NCBI RefSeq assembly: GCF_005517195.1
Contig: NZ_CP040244.1
Location: forward strand, 2,436,001 to 2,500,000
Reading direction: 5' to 3'
Length of the DNA stretch: 64,000 bases
From: Streptomyces vilmorinianum
GTDB lineage: Bacteria; Actinomycetota; Actinomycetes; Streptomycetales; Streptomycetaceae
A model generated the notes under the pieces. That model was given only the letters and a program-made list of their open reading frames with translations, had not been told where the DNA came from and ran no database searches. Position numbers and translations under genes: made by a program. The number at the start of each line of letters is the position of its first letter. The stretch's first letter is position 1. Below, piece by piece: positions 51,366 to 59,126 of the stretch.

Positions 51366-51890
51366 TCAGCCGGCGAACCGGCGCAGCGCGGCGACGGCCC
51401 TGGCGGCGATCTCCTCGGGCGAGCCGGAGACGTCGACGGCGACACCGGCCTCGTCCTCCTGCAGCGGCTGCAGGGTGGCGAACTGCGAGTCGAGCAGCGC
51501 CGTCGGCATGAAGTGACCCCTGCGCTCGGTCATCCGCCTCTCGATCAGCTCGCGGTCGCCGGTCAGATGAAGGAAGACCACGCCCGGTGCGGCCGCCCGC
51601 AGCCGGTCCCGGTAGATCCGCTTCAGGGCGGAGCTGCTCACCACACCGCCGAGCCCGGCCCTGTCGTGCGCCCACCGCCCGATCGCGTCGAGCCAGGGGC
51701 CACGGTCCGCGTCGTCCAGCGGGATGCCGGCCGACATCTTGGCGACGTTCGCCGCCGGGTGGAAGTCGTCGCCCTCGGCATAGGGGACGCCGAGCGCGTC
51801 CGCGACCAGCGGACCGATGGTCGTCTTGCCGGTGCCGGCGACGCCCATCACGACGACGACCTGATGGGCCGTCGGGGAGGTGGTGCTCAT
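51366..51890 (-). CDS. gntK: Gluconokinase
   Basis: This 174-aa kinase has a P-loop MGVAGTGKTT, EGDDFHPAANVAKMSAGIPL and the ERRGHFMPTALLDSQFATL motif typical of GntK/IdnK. It makes 6-phosphogluconate, feeding the pentose phosphate pathway. It is the first gene of the gntK-gntP operon, divergent from gntR. Confidence 0.96.
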   Translation of the reverse strand: MSTTSPTAHQVVVVMGVAGTGKTTIGPLVADALGVPYAEGDDFHPAANVAKMSAGIPLDDADRGPWLDAIGRWAHDRAGLGGVVSSSALKRIYRDRLRAAAPGVVFLHLTGDRELIERRMTERRGHFMPTALLDSQFATLQPLQEDEAGVAVDVSGSPEEIAARAVAALRRFAG

Positions 51891-51986
51891 GGGTGGTGCC
51901 TCGCTGTCTTCTTCGACATCGATCTCGCGATTCCGTCGCGCTCATGAAACCCATTGGGTACGACGTATTCAAGACCCTGTGACATT

Positions 51987-51999
51987 AAAGTCATACTTT
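51987..51999. promoter_or_regulatory. Putative GntR operator between gntK and gntR
   Basis: AAAGTCATACTTT is a perfect 5-3-5 dyad, AT-rich against its surroundings, 38 bp upstream of the gntR ATG. It is positioned to control both divergent units. Confidence 0.6.
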
Positions 52000-52036
52000 T
52001 TGTTCCCGATCTTGGTGCGCGCGTAGGCTGACCCCC

Positions 52037-52738
52037 ATGACGACACCGGCCCAGGGGCTTCATCCGCACGTCCTCGCCACCCTGGGTCTCGCGATCACCG
52101 CGGGGGAGTACCCGCCCGGCAGTGTGCTGCGCACCGACGAGCTCGCCCAGCGCTTCGATGTCTCCCGGACGGTTGTCCGCGAGGTCGTCCGCGTCCTGGA
52201 ATCCATGCACCTGGTCGAGTCGCGACGCCGCGTCGGTGTGATCGTCCTGCCGACGGCGCAGTGGAACGTGTACGACCCCCAGGTCATCCGCTGGCGCCTG
52301 GCCGGCGCCGACCGCCCCCGTCAGCTGCGCTCGCTCACCGTGCTGCGCTCCGCGGTCGAACCCGTCGCGGCCGGACTCGCCGCCGTCCACGCCACCCCCG
52401 AGCAGTGCCGCGAGCTGACCGAGCAGGCGCTCGGCATGGTCGCCACCTCCCGCGGACGGCAGCTGGAGGCGTACCTCGTCCACGACATCGCCTTCCACCG
52501 GGTCGTCCTCAACGCCTCCGGCAACGAGATGTTCGCCCGGCTCGGCGACGTGGTCGCCGAGGTGCTCACGGGCCGCACGCACCACCAGGTGATGTTCGAG
52601 GATCCCGACCCGGCCGCCGTCACCCTCCACGTCCAGGTCGCCGAGGCGGTACGGGAGAGGGACGCCGCCCGCGCCGAGGAGCTCACCCGCCAGATCGCGG
52701 TCGGCGCGCTCAAGGAGCTGGACGTCCTCGCCCCGTAG
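52037..52738 (+). CDS. gntR: FadR-subfamily GntR regulator of gluconate genes
   Basis: This 233-aa protein has an N-terminal winged helix (RTDELAQRFDVSRTVVREVVRVLES) and an FCD effector domain with a metal/ligand set (HDIAFHRVVLNASGNEMF, THHQVMFED). FCD-type GntR proteins sense carboxylates such as gluconate or its phosphate. It is divergent from gntK-gntP across the AAAGTCATACTTT dyad. As I recall, this matches the Streptomyces coelicolor gluconate repressor arrangement. Confidence 0.93.
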   Translation: MTTPAQGLHPHVLATLGLAITAGEYPPGSVLRTDELAQRFDVSRTVVREVVRVLESMHLVESRRRVGVIVLPTAQWNVYDPQVIRWRLAGADRPRQLRSLTVLRSAVEPVAAGLAAVHATPEQCRELTEQALGMVATSRGRQLEAYLVHDIAFHRVVLNASGNEMFARLGDVVAEVLTGRTHHQVMFEDPDPAAVTLHVQVAEAVRERDAARAEELTRQIAVGALKELDVLAP

Positions 52739-52788
52739 CGGCGGCGCCTCTCGCTCCGGAACCTCTGAAGTAGCTCAAATCTGGGCGA

Positions 52789-52808
52789 GCAGTGACATTG
52801 GCCACTGC
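52789..52808 (+). promoter_or_regulatory. Inverted repeat in the leader of the amino-acid permease gene
   Basis: GCAGTG and CACTGC flank an 8-nt centre, about 110 bp upstream of the permease ATG. A second short stem, GGAGG with CCTCC near 52850-52868, follows in the same 180-bp leader. Either an operator or an RNA structure is possible; no known riboswitch was recognised. Confidence 0.4.
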
Positions 52809-52918
52809 CCGCAACCTCGTCTTGCGGTGAGGATGTCCGCTGGCCGAGAGCGGGAGGAGACCCCCTCCGCGCGGCCGGGTACCGCACAACCCTCCCCCTC
52901 ACGAAGGCGAACAACTCC

Positions 52919-54385
52919 ATGAGTGACCGCATCGCTGCGGCCGACACGCTGTCCGCCGCGCCGCCGGCCTCCACGGCGACGGCGTCCCCCCACGTCGACG
53001 CCGGTGACGCCGGATACCGCAAGGACCTCAAGTCCCGGCACATCAACATGATCGCCATCGGCGGCGCGATCGGGACCGGCCTCTTCCTCGGCGCCGGTGG
53101 CCGCATGGCCAACGCAGGACCGTCCCTCTTCATCGCGTACGCGGTCTGCGGCGTCTTCGCCTTCTTCGTGGTGCGGGCCCTGGGTGAGCTGGTCCTCTAC
53201 CGCCCCTCCTCCGGCGCGTTCGTCTCCTACGCGCGTGAGTTCATGGGCGAGAAGGGCGCGTACACGGCCGGCTGGCTCTACTTCCTCAACTGGTCGACCA
53301 CCGCCATCGCCGACATCACCGCGGCCGCGACCTACGCCCACTTCTGGGCCATGTTCAGCGACGTCCCGCAGTGGATCCTCGCCCTGATCGCCCTCGCGGT
53401 CGTCCTCGCCGCCAACCTCATCTCGGTGAAGTACTTCGGCGAGATGGAGTTCTGGTTCGCGATCATCAAGGTCGGCGCGCTCGTCGCCTTCATGCTGATC
53501 GGCATCTTCCTGGTCGTGACCTCGCACGACATCGGCGGCCACACCCCGGGCCTGTCCACCATCACCGACAACGGCGGCATCTTCCCCAGCGGTGTCATGC
53601 CGATGCTGCTGCTGATCCAGGGCGTCGTCTTCGCCTACGCCTCCGTCGAGCTGTGCGGCGTCGCCGCCGGCGAGACCGAGAACCCCGAGAAGATCATGCC
53701 GAAGGCGATCAACTCGATCATGTGGCGCGTGGGCCTCTTCTACGTCGGTTCCGTCGTCCTGCTCGCGCTGCTGCTCCCGTACACCGCGTACTCCGGCGAC
53801 CAGAGCCCCTTCGTCACGGTCTTCGACAAGCTGGGCATCCCCGGCGCCGCCGGCGTGATGAACCTGGTCGTCCTCACCGCCGCGCTCTCCAGCCTGAACT
53901 CGGGTCTCTACTCGACCGGCCGGATCCTGCGCTCCATGTCGCTGTCGGGCTCCGCGCCCAAGTTCACCGGCGTCATGAACAAGGGCGGCGTGCCCTACGG
54001 CGGCATCCTGCTCACCGCCGCCTTCGGTGTCCTCGGTGTCGGCCTGAACTACCTGATGCCCGGCGAGGCCTTCGAGCTCGTGCTGAACTTCGCCTCCATC
54101 GGCATCATCGGCACCTGGGCCATGATCATGGTCTGCTCGCTGCTGTTCGTGAACCGCTCCAAGGACGGCCGGGTCACCCGCCCCGGCTACCGGCTGCCCT
54201 GGGCCCCGTACACCCAGATCGTCACGCTGGTCTTCCTCGGCTCGGTCCTGGTCCTGATGTGGATGGACGGCGGCATCAGCCGCACCACCGTGAACTGCCT
54301 CCCGCTCATCGCGGCCCTCCTGGTCGGCGGCTGGTTCCTGGTCCGGGGCCGGGTCCGCGCGACCGCGGCCGCGCACAAGGGCTGA
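52919..54385 (+). CDS. Amino-acid permease (AnsP/GabP-like, APC superfamily)
   Basis: This 488-aa transporter has twelve membrane segments. It starts with a 35-residue hydrophilic tail and then KDLKSRHINMIAIGGAIGTGLFLGAG, the conserved first helix of the amino-acid transporter family. Further motifs include YRPSSGAFVSYAREFMG and FAYASVELCGVAAGETENPEK. It resembles L-asparagine or GABA permeases; the substrate cannot be fixed. It has a 180-bp leader and a very strong terminator. Confidence 0.92.
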   Translation: MSDRIAAADTLSAAPPASTATASPHVDAGDAGYRKDLKSRHINMIAIGGAIGTGLFLGAGGRMANAGPSLFIAYAVCGVFAFFVVRALGELVLYRPSSGAFVSYAREFMGEKGAYTAGWLYFLNWSTTAIADITAAATYAHFWAMFSDVPQWILALIALAVVLAANLISVKYFGEMEFWFAIIKVGALVAFMLIGIFLVVTSHDIGGHTPGLSTITDNGGIFPSGVMPMLLLIQGVVFAYASVELCGVAAGETENPEKIMPKAINSIMWRVGLFYVGSVVLLALLLPYTAYSGDQSPFVTVFDKLGIPGAAGVMNLVVLTAALSSLNSGLYSTGRILRSMSLSGSAPKFTGVMNKGGVPYGGILLTAAFGVLGVGLNYLMPGEAFELVLNFASIGIIGTWAMIMVCSLLFVNRSKDGRVTRPGYRLPWAPYTQIVTLVFLGSVLVLMWMDGGISRTTVNCLPLIAALLVGGWFLVRGRVRATAAAHKG

Positions 54386-54409
54386 CACCCCCTCCGTACC
54401 GTCGGACGA

Positions 54410-54444
54410 CGAGACCCCCGCAGGCGCGACCTGCGGGGGTCTCG
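54410..54444 (+). terminator. Terminator hairpin after the permease gene
   Basis: CGAGACCCCCGCAGG and CCTGCGGGGGTCTCG form a perfect 15-bp stem with a 5-nt loop. Confidence 0.88.
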
Positions 54445-54499
54445 CCCGTTGTCAGGAGATAGTGGTACCCAAGAGCCTTACAAAGAAGGGGTGTCTGCC

Positions 54500-55588
54500 A
54501 TGCCGCAACACGTCCAGGGGGTCATCGCCCCCGGAAGGAACGAGCCCGTACGGGTCGAGACGATCGTCGTCCCCGATCCCGGACCCGGCGAAGCGGTCGT
54601 GAAGATCCAGGCGTGCGGGGTCTGCCACACCGACCTCCACTACAAGCAGGGCGGCATCAACGACGACTTCCCCTTCCTCCTCGGCCACGAGGCGGCCGGC
54701 GTCGTCGAGTCGGTCGGCGCGGGCGTCACCGACGTGACCCCCGGCGACTTCGTGATCCTCAACTGGCGTGCGGTGTGCGGCACCTGCCGGGCCTGCCTGC
54801 GCGGCCGCCCCTGGTACTGCTTCGACACCCACAACGCGCGGCAGAAGATGACGCTGGCCTCCACCGGCCAGGAACTCTCCCCGGCCCTCGGCATCGGCGC
54901 CTTCGCCGAGAAGACCCTCGTCGCCGCCGGCCAGTGCACCAAGGTCGACCCGTCCGTCGCCCCCGAGGTCGCCGGACTCCTCGGCTGCGGCGTCATGGCC
55001 GGCATCGGCGCCGCGATCAACACCGGCGACGTCGGCCGCGGCGACACCGTCGCCGTCATCGGCTGCGGCGGCGTCGGCGACGCGGCCGTCGTCGGCTCCC
55101 GCCTCGCCGGCGCGGCACGGATCATCGCCGTCGACATCGACGACCGCAAGCTGGAGACCGCCCGCTCCATGGGCGCCACCCACACCGTCAACTCCCGCTC
55201 CACCGACCCCGTCGAGGCGATCCGCGAGCTCACCGGAGGCTTCGGCGCCGACGTCGTCATCGAGGCCGTCGGCCGCCCCGAGACGTACGAGCAGGCGTTC
55301 TACGCGCGCGACCTGGCCGGCACCGTCGTCCTCGTCGGCGTCCCCACCCCCGAGATGAAGCTCGAACTCCCGCTCCTCGACGTCTTCGGCCGCGGTGGCG
55401 CGCTCAAGTCCTCCTGGTACGGTGACTGTCTGCCCTCCCGTGACTTCCCGATGCTCATTGACCTGCACCAGCGGGGCCGCATCGACCTCGGCGCGTTCGT
55501 CACCGAGACCATCGGACTCGGCGACGTCGAGAAGGCCTTCGCCCGCATGCACGAGGGCGACGTCCTGCGCTCGGTGGTGGTCCTCTGA
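54500..55588 (+). CDS. mscR: S-(hydroxymethyl)mycothiol dehydrogenase
   Basis: This 362-aa zinc dehydrogenase contains [20 protein letters not shown] with Cys42, LGHEAAG with His63, the structural cluster [15 protein letters not shown], and [19 protein letters not shown]. These match actinobacterial mycothiol-dependent formaldehyde (and nitrosomycothiol) dehydrogenases. It oxidises the formaldehyde-mycothiol adduct with NAD+. The following MBL gene starts within its stop (TGATG), a pairing conserved in this group of bacteria. GAAGGGG precedes the ATG at 54500. Confidence 0.93.
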   Translation: MPQHVQGVIAPGRNEPVRVETIVVPDPGPGEAVVKIQACGVCHTDLHYKQGGINDDFPFLLGHEAAGVVESVGAGVTDVTPGDFVILNWRAVCGTCRACLRGRPWYCFDTHNARQKMTLASTGQELSPALGIGAFAEKTLVAAGQCTKVDPSVAPEVAGLLGCGVMAGIGAAINTGDVGRGDTVAVIGCGGVGDAAVVGSRLAGAARIIAVDIDDRKLETARSMGATHTVNSRSTDPVEAIRELTGGFGADVVIEAVGRPETYEQAFYARDLAGTVVLVGVPTPEMKLELPLLDVFGRGGALKSSWYGDCLPSRDFPMLIDLHQRGRIDLGAFVTETIGLGDVEKAFARMHEGDVLRSVVVL

Positions 55589-56217
55589 TGACCGCCCGCA
55601 TCGACCACCTCGTCACCTCCGGCACCTTCACCCTCGACGGCGGCACCTGGGACGTCGACAACAACGTGTGGATCGTCGGCGACGACACGGAGGCGATCGT
55701 CATCGACGCCGCCCACGACGCCACCGCCATCCTCGCCGCGCTCGACGGCCGTACGCTGCGCGCGATCGTCTGCACCCACGCGCACAACGACCACGTCGAC
55801 GCGGCCCCGGCCCTCGCCGCCGCCACCGGCGCCCGGATCCTGCTCCACCCCGACGACCAGCCCCTGTGGAAGCTGACGCACCCCGACCACAGCCCCGACG
55901 GCGAACTCGCCGACGGCCAGACCCTGACCATCGCGGGGACGGACCTCAAGGTCCTGCACACCCCCGGTCACGCACCCGGCGCGGTCTGCCTGTACGCCCC
56001 CGACCTCGGCACCGTCTTCACCGGCGACACCCTCTTCCAGGGCGGCCCCGGCGCGACGGGCCGCTCCTTCTCCGACTTCCCCACCATCGTCGGCTCGATC
56101 CGCGACCGACTGCTCACCCTCCCGCCCGAGACGGTCGTCCGCACCGGCCACGGCGACACCACCACCATCGGCGCCGAGGCCCCGCACCTGGAGGAGTGGC
56201 TCAGCCGAGGCCACTGA
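55588..56217 (+). CDS. MBL-fold hydrolase partner of mycothiol dehydrogenase
   Basis: This 209-aa protein has a zinc motif CTHAHNDHVDAAP (His64, His66, Asp68, His69), then LHTPGHAPGAVCLY, FTGDTLFQGGPGATGRS and RTGHGDTTTIGAE, a glyoxalase-II-like set. It is encoded in an overlapping operon with the mycothiol dehydrogenase, so it probably hydrolyses the S-formylmycothiol product to formate and mycothiol. That role is inferred from the conserved pairing. It overlaps the convergent pseudouridine synthase gene by 17 bp. Confidence 0.9.
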   Translation: MTARIDHLVTSGTFTLDGGTWDVDNNVWIVGDDTEAIVIDAAHDATAILAALDGRTLRAIVCTHAHNDHVDAAPALAAATGARILLHPDDQPLWKLTHPDHSPDGELADGQTLTIAGTDLKVLHTPGHAPGAVCLYAPDLGTVFTGDTLFQGGPGATGRSFSDFPTIVGSIRDRLLTLPPETVVRTGHGDTTTIGAEAPHLEEWLSRGH

Positions 56218-57127
56218 GCCGCAGCCGGCTCTCGAAACGCAGCTCCGAGCCCGAGACCGGGTCGGTGAACTCCAGCGTCCGCGCGAGCAGTTGCAGCGGA
56301 CGCGCGAAGTCCTCCGGCCCGTCCTCGCGCACCACGGGATAGACCGGATCGTGCAGGATCGGCAGCCCGAGGGCGTTCATGTGCACGCGCAGCTGATGGG
56401 TCCGCCCGGTCGCCGGAAGCAGCCGGTACCGCCCGAGCCCGCCGCGCCGCTCGACCAGCTCGATCCGGCTCTCACTGTTCGGCTCGCCCGGCTCCTCCCG
56501 GGCGGCCATCACCCCGCGCTCCTTCACGATCCGGCTGCGCACCGTCACCGGCAGCGCGACCGCCGGGTCGTACGCCGCCACCGCCTCGTACTCCTTGCCG
56601 ACCAGCCGGTCCCGGAACAGCGTCTGGTACGCGCCCCGGTCCCCGGCCCGCACGACGAACAGCACAAGCCCGGCCGTCAGCCGGTCGAGCCGGTGCGCGG
56701 GCTGCAGCTCCGCCAGCCCCAGCTCCCGGCGCAGCCGGGCCAGCGCCGTCTCGGTCACATGCCGCCCGCGCGGCATCGTGGCGAGGAAGTGCGGCTTGTC
56801 GACGACCACGATCCGCTCGTCCCGGTACACGATCCCGATCTCGAAGGGCACCCGCTCCTCCGGCGGAAAGTCCCGGTGGAACCACAGATGCATCCCGGCC
56901 CGGTACGGCTCGTCCTCACCGACGGCCCCGTCCACCCCCACGAACCGGCCGTCCCGCACCATCTCCTCGACCCGCCCATCCCCGATCGCGCCCCCGAACC
57001 GCGCCACAAGATGCTCCCGCACGGTCCCCCAGACCCCCGCGGGATCCTCCGGCAACCGCACCCGCACCGGATCGATCCCCTCCCGCTGCGGCAGGGGCGC
57101 ACCAGGCGTCTTCGTTCTCCGTCTCAC
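56201..57127 (-). CDS. RluA-family pseudouridine synthase
   Basis: This 308-aa protein has the RluA motifs DERIVVVDKPHFLATMP, the catalytic Asp in PAHRLDRLTAGLVL, and LLPATGRTHQLRVHMNALG. It isomerises uridine in rRNA or tRNA. The N-terminal region has an S4-like segment. It starts with GTG at 57127, overlapping the stop of the upstream kinase gene (GTGA), so it is coupled to the STAND/kinase operon, perhaps only as a downstream gene. Confidence 0.93.
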   Translation of the reverse strand: MRRRTKTPGAPLPQREGIDPVRVRLPEDPAGVWGTVREHLVARFGGAIGDGRVEEMVRDGRFVGVDGAVGEDEPYRAGMHLWFHRDFPPEERVPFEIGIVYRDERIVVVDKPHFLATMPRGRHVTETALARLRRELGLAELQPAHRLDRLTAGLVLFVVRAGDRGAYQTLFRDRLVGKEYEAVAAYDPAVALPVTVRSRIVKERGVMAAREEPGEPNSESRIELVERRGGLGRYRLLPATGRTHQLRVHMNALGLPILHDPVYPVVREDGPEDFARPLQLLARTLEFTDPVSGSELRFESRLRLSGLG

Positions 57128-58131
57128 CGCTCCACGGTAACGAGCGCCGCGGCCTCCTCGATCTCCGGTACGGCGGGCGGCGGGCCACCGTCCCAGTGCG
57201 GGCTCGCCACGACCAGCTTCGCCCGGAGCTCCTCCGCCAGAGCCCGGCGCTCACGGGCCGTCGGCGCCAGGGCGATCCGGCGGCCCCAGCGGACCGTGTC
57301 CACCACCGCGGACTTCATCGCCTCATAGGCGAGATAGAACTCGAGATCCGCCCGCCAGCCCGTACGGCACACGGCGGGAGCCGCCCGCTCCCAGCCCGCC
57401 AGGACCCGGTGCCGGTCCGCCACCGTGTACGCCGTCTTGTGCAGATGATCGGCCAGGTCGTACACCGGGTCGCCCCAGAGGGCGAGCTCCCAGTCCAGGA
57501 AGGCCACCCCGGCCCGGTCGGTGAGGATCATGTTCTTGCGGTGGATGTCGGCGTGCAGCAGGCGAAACGGCCGCTCGGACAGATCCCGCACCGCCCGCTC
57601 GGCCAGGAGACCACACGGGTCCGCCGGGACGCCCAGCGCCTCGTACAGCGAGTCCAGCTCCGCGTCCGCCCGCCCGCGTACCTCCCCGACGAAGGCCAGG
57701 AGCCGCAGGGCGAATCCCTTCGTGTCGCCGTCACCGGGCCAGTCCGCCGGCACCGCCGGGAGGGCGGAGAACGGGACGCCGAGCATCTCGCCGAAGAGCC
57801 GCTCGACACCGTCGATGACCGCGTCCGGCAGCGGCTTGCCGTCCGGCGCGAGCTCGTCGACCCTGCGGCCCTCGACGAACTCGTGGATCTGGAAACCGGG
57901 GTCCGTGCCGGCGTGGATCAGCCGCGGCGCCTGGGAGACGTACGGGCGGATCGCCTCGAGCACGGCGGACTCCGGCCAGAGCGTGAGATCCATGGGCTCC
58001 TCGGTACCGGGCCCGGGGGTCCGCACCAGTACCGGCCCCGAGTCCGCCTCCACCCGGACGTTGCGGTTGTAGAACCCGGCCAGCGCGCTCGTGCTCGCGC
58101 GTGCCTCTTCGTAGAGAGCTAGGGCGTCCAT
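57124..58131 (-). CDS. APH-fold kinase B of the STAND/kinase operon
   Basis: This 335-aa phosphotransferase has a catalytic loop HADIHRKNMIL (residues 193-203) and metal-binding DWELALWGDP (213-222). The N-terminus FYNRNVRVEADSGPVLVRTPG resembles its neighbour. It is the same length as the upstream paralogue (335 aa), so the pair arose by tandem duplication. It overlaps that gene by 13 bp. The phosphate acceptor is unknown; the fold includes aminoglycoside, choline and macrolide kinases. Start ATG 58131. Confidence 0.9.
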   Translation of the reverse strand: MDALALYEEARASTSALAGFYNRNVRVEADSGPVLVRTPGPGTEEPMDLTLWPESAVLEAIRPYVSQAPRLIHAGTDPGFQIHEFVEGRRVDELAPDGKPLPDAVIDGVERLFGEMLGVPFSALPAVPADWPGDGDTKGFALRLLAFVGEVRGRADAELDSLYEALGVPADPCGLLAERAVRDLSERPFRLLHADIHRKNMILTDRAGVAFLDWELALWGDPVYDLADHLHKTAYTVADRHRVLAGWERAAPAVCRTGWRADLEFYLAYEAMKSAVVDTVRWGRRIALAPTARERRALAEELRAKLVVASPHWDGGPPPAVPEIEEAAALVTVER

Positions 58132-59126
58132 GGCTGTCTCTCTACCCACGGCGCCAGCGTCCGATCGACCCGTTCCCGCGTCATCTCCGGGGGAGCGCCC
58201 CACACGGCCCGGGCGACATTGAGCTTGCGCGCGAGGCGGCCCGTGAGGAAGTCGCGCAGTGCCCGGTCGGCGCCGACGAGCTGCTTCGAGTAGCGGACCG
58301 TGTCGACGATCGCGGACTTGATGCGCTCATGCGCGAGATACAGGTCGAGGTCCGCCGCCGGCCCCGCCGTGGACGACGCCGGCAGACGGGCCCGCCACTG
58401 CCGGAGGACCTCGTCCCGCTGCCCGTCCGGATAGTCCATCTTGTGGAAGTGGATGCCGATCTCGTACAGCGGATCGCCCCACAGCGCCAGCTCCCAGTCG
58501 AGGAACCAGGTCAGCCCGCCGGAGACGATCATGTTCTTGCGGTGGAGGTCGGAGTGCAGGACCGCGAAAGGCCGCGAGGTGAGCCCGTCCCACCACGGCT
58601 CGACGACGGCGAGCGGCTCCGCCGGGATGCCGAAGTCCTCGAAGACGGCGGCGTACTCGTCCCGGTGGGTGTCGTACACCTGCTGCGTCAACGCGGCCAG
58701 CCGTCGGCCGAAGCCGCCGCAGTCGCCGGAGGCCGGCCAGTCGGCGGGCAGCGCCGGAGCCTTCTCGAGGGGGATGCGGACCAGCTGGTCCATCACGCCC
58801 ACCACATCCCCGATCACGTGCGCGGGGACAGCGCTGCCCCGGGGCGAGAAACTGTCGAGCACCCGCCCCTCGATGAAGTGGTGGACCTGGAAGCGGGGAT
58901 CCGGAGAGACGTACCGCAGCTCCGGGGCCTGTCCGACGTACGGCCGGATGCAGGCCAGCACCTCCTCCTCACGCCATACGCGTACGTCCATGGTGTCCGC
59001 GGCCGCGAGAGGAATGCGGACGTTGACCTTCCCCTCGGCGGTCCACACCCCCACATTGCGGTTGTAGTAGCCGGCCGCGGACTCGTCCGACTCCCGTGCC
59101 CGTTCGTAGAGTTCCAGCCAGTTCAC
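58119..59126 (-). CDS. APH-fold kinase A of the STAND/kinase operon
   Basis: This 335-aa paralogue of the downstream gene has YYNRNVGVWTAEGKVNVRIPL at the N-terminus, catalytic loop HSDLHRKNMIV (191-201) and DWELALWGDP (210-219). Conserved HKxxY, DxYLAxE and KSAxVDTVR elements are shared by both. The GTG start at 59126 overlaps the ATPase gene's TGA (GTGA). An N-terminal extension in the same frame is rejected as it lies wholly within the ATPase gene. The acceptor is unknown. Confidence 0.9.
   Translation of the reverse strand: MNWLELYERARESDESAAGYYNRNVGVWTAEGKVNVRIPLAAADTMDVRVWREEEVLACIRPYVGQAPELRYVSPDPRFQVHHFIEGRVLDSFSPRGSAVPAHVIGDVVGVMDQLVRIPLEKAPALPADWPASGDCGGFGRRLAALTQQVYDTHRDEYAAVFEDFGIPAEPLAVVEPWWDGLTSRPFAVLHSDLHRKNMIVSGGLTWFLDWELALWGDPLYEIGIHFHKMDYPDGQRDEVLRQWRARLPASSTAGPAADLDLYLAHERIKSAIVDTVRYSKQLVGADRALRDFLTGRLARKLNVARAVWGAPPEMTRERVDRTLAPWVERQPWTP

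Noticed and set aside
52739-52918. Riboswitch in the permease leader
   Set aside because: Only short stems are visible and no known aptamer core could be matched.
57124-59126. Aminoglycoside resistance kinases
   Set aside because: Only the APH fold motifs match; sequence and operon context do not resemble known resistance enzymes.
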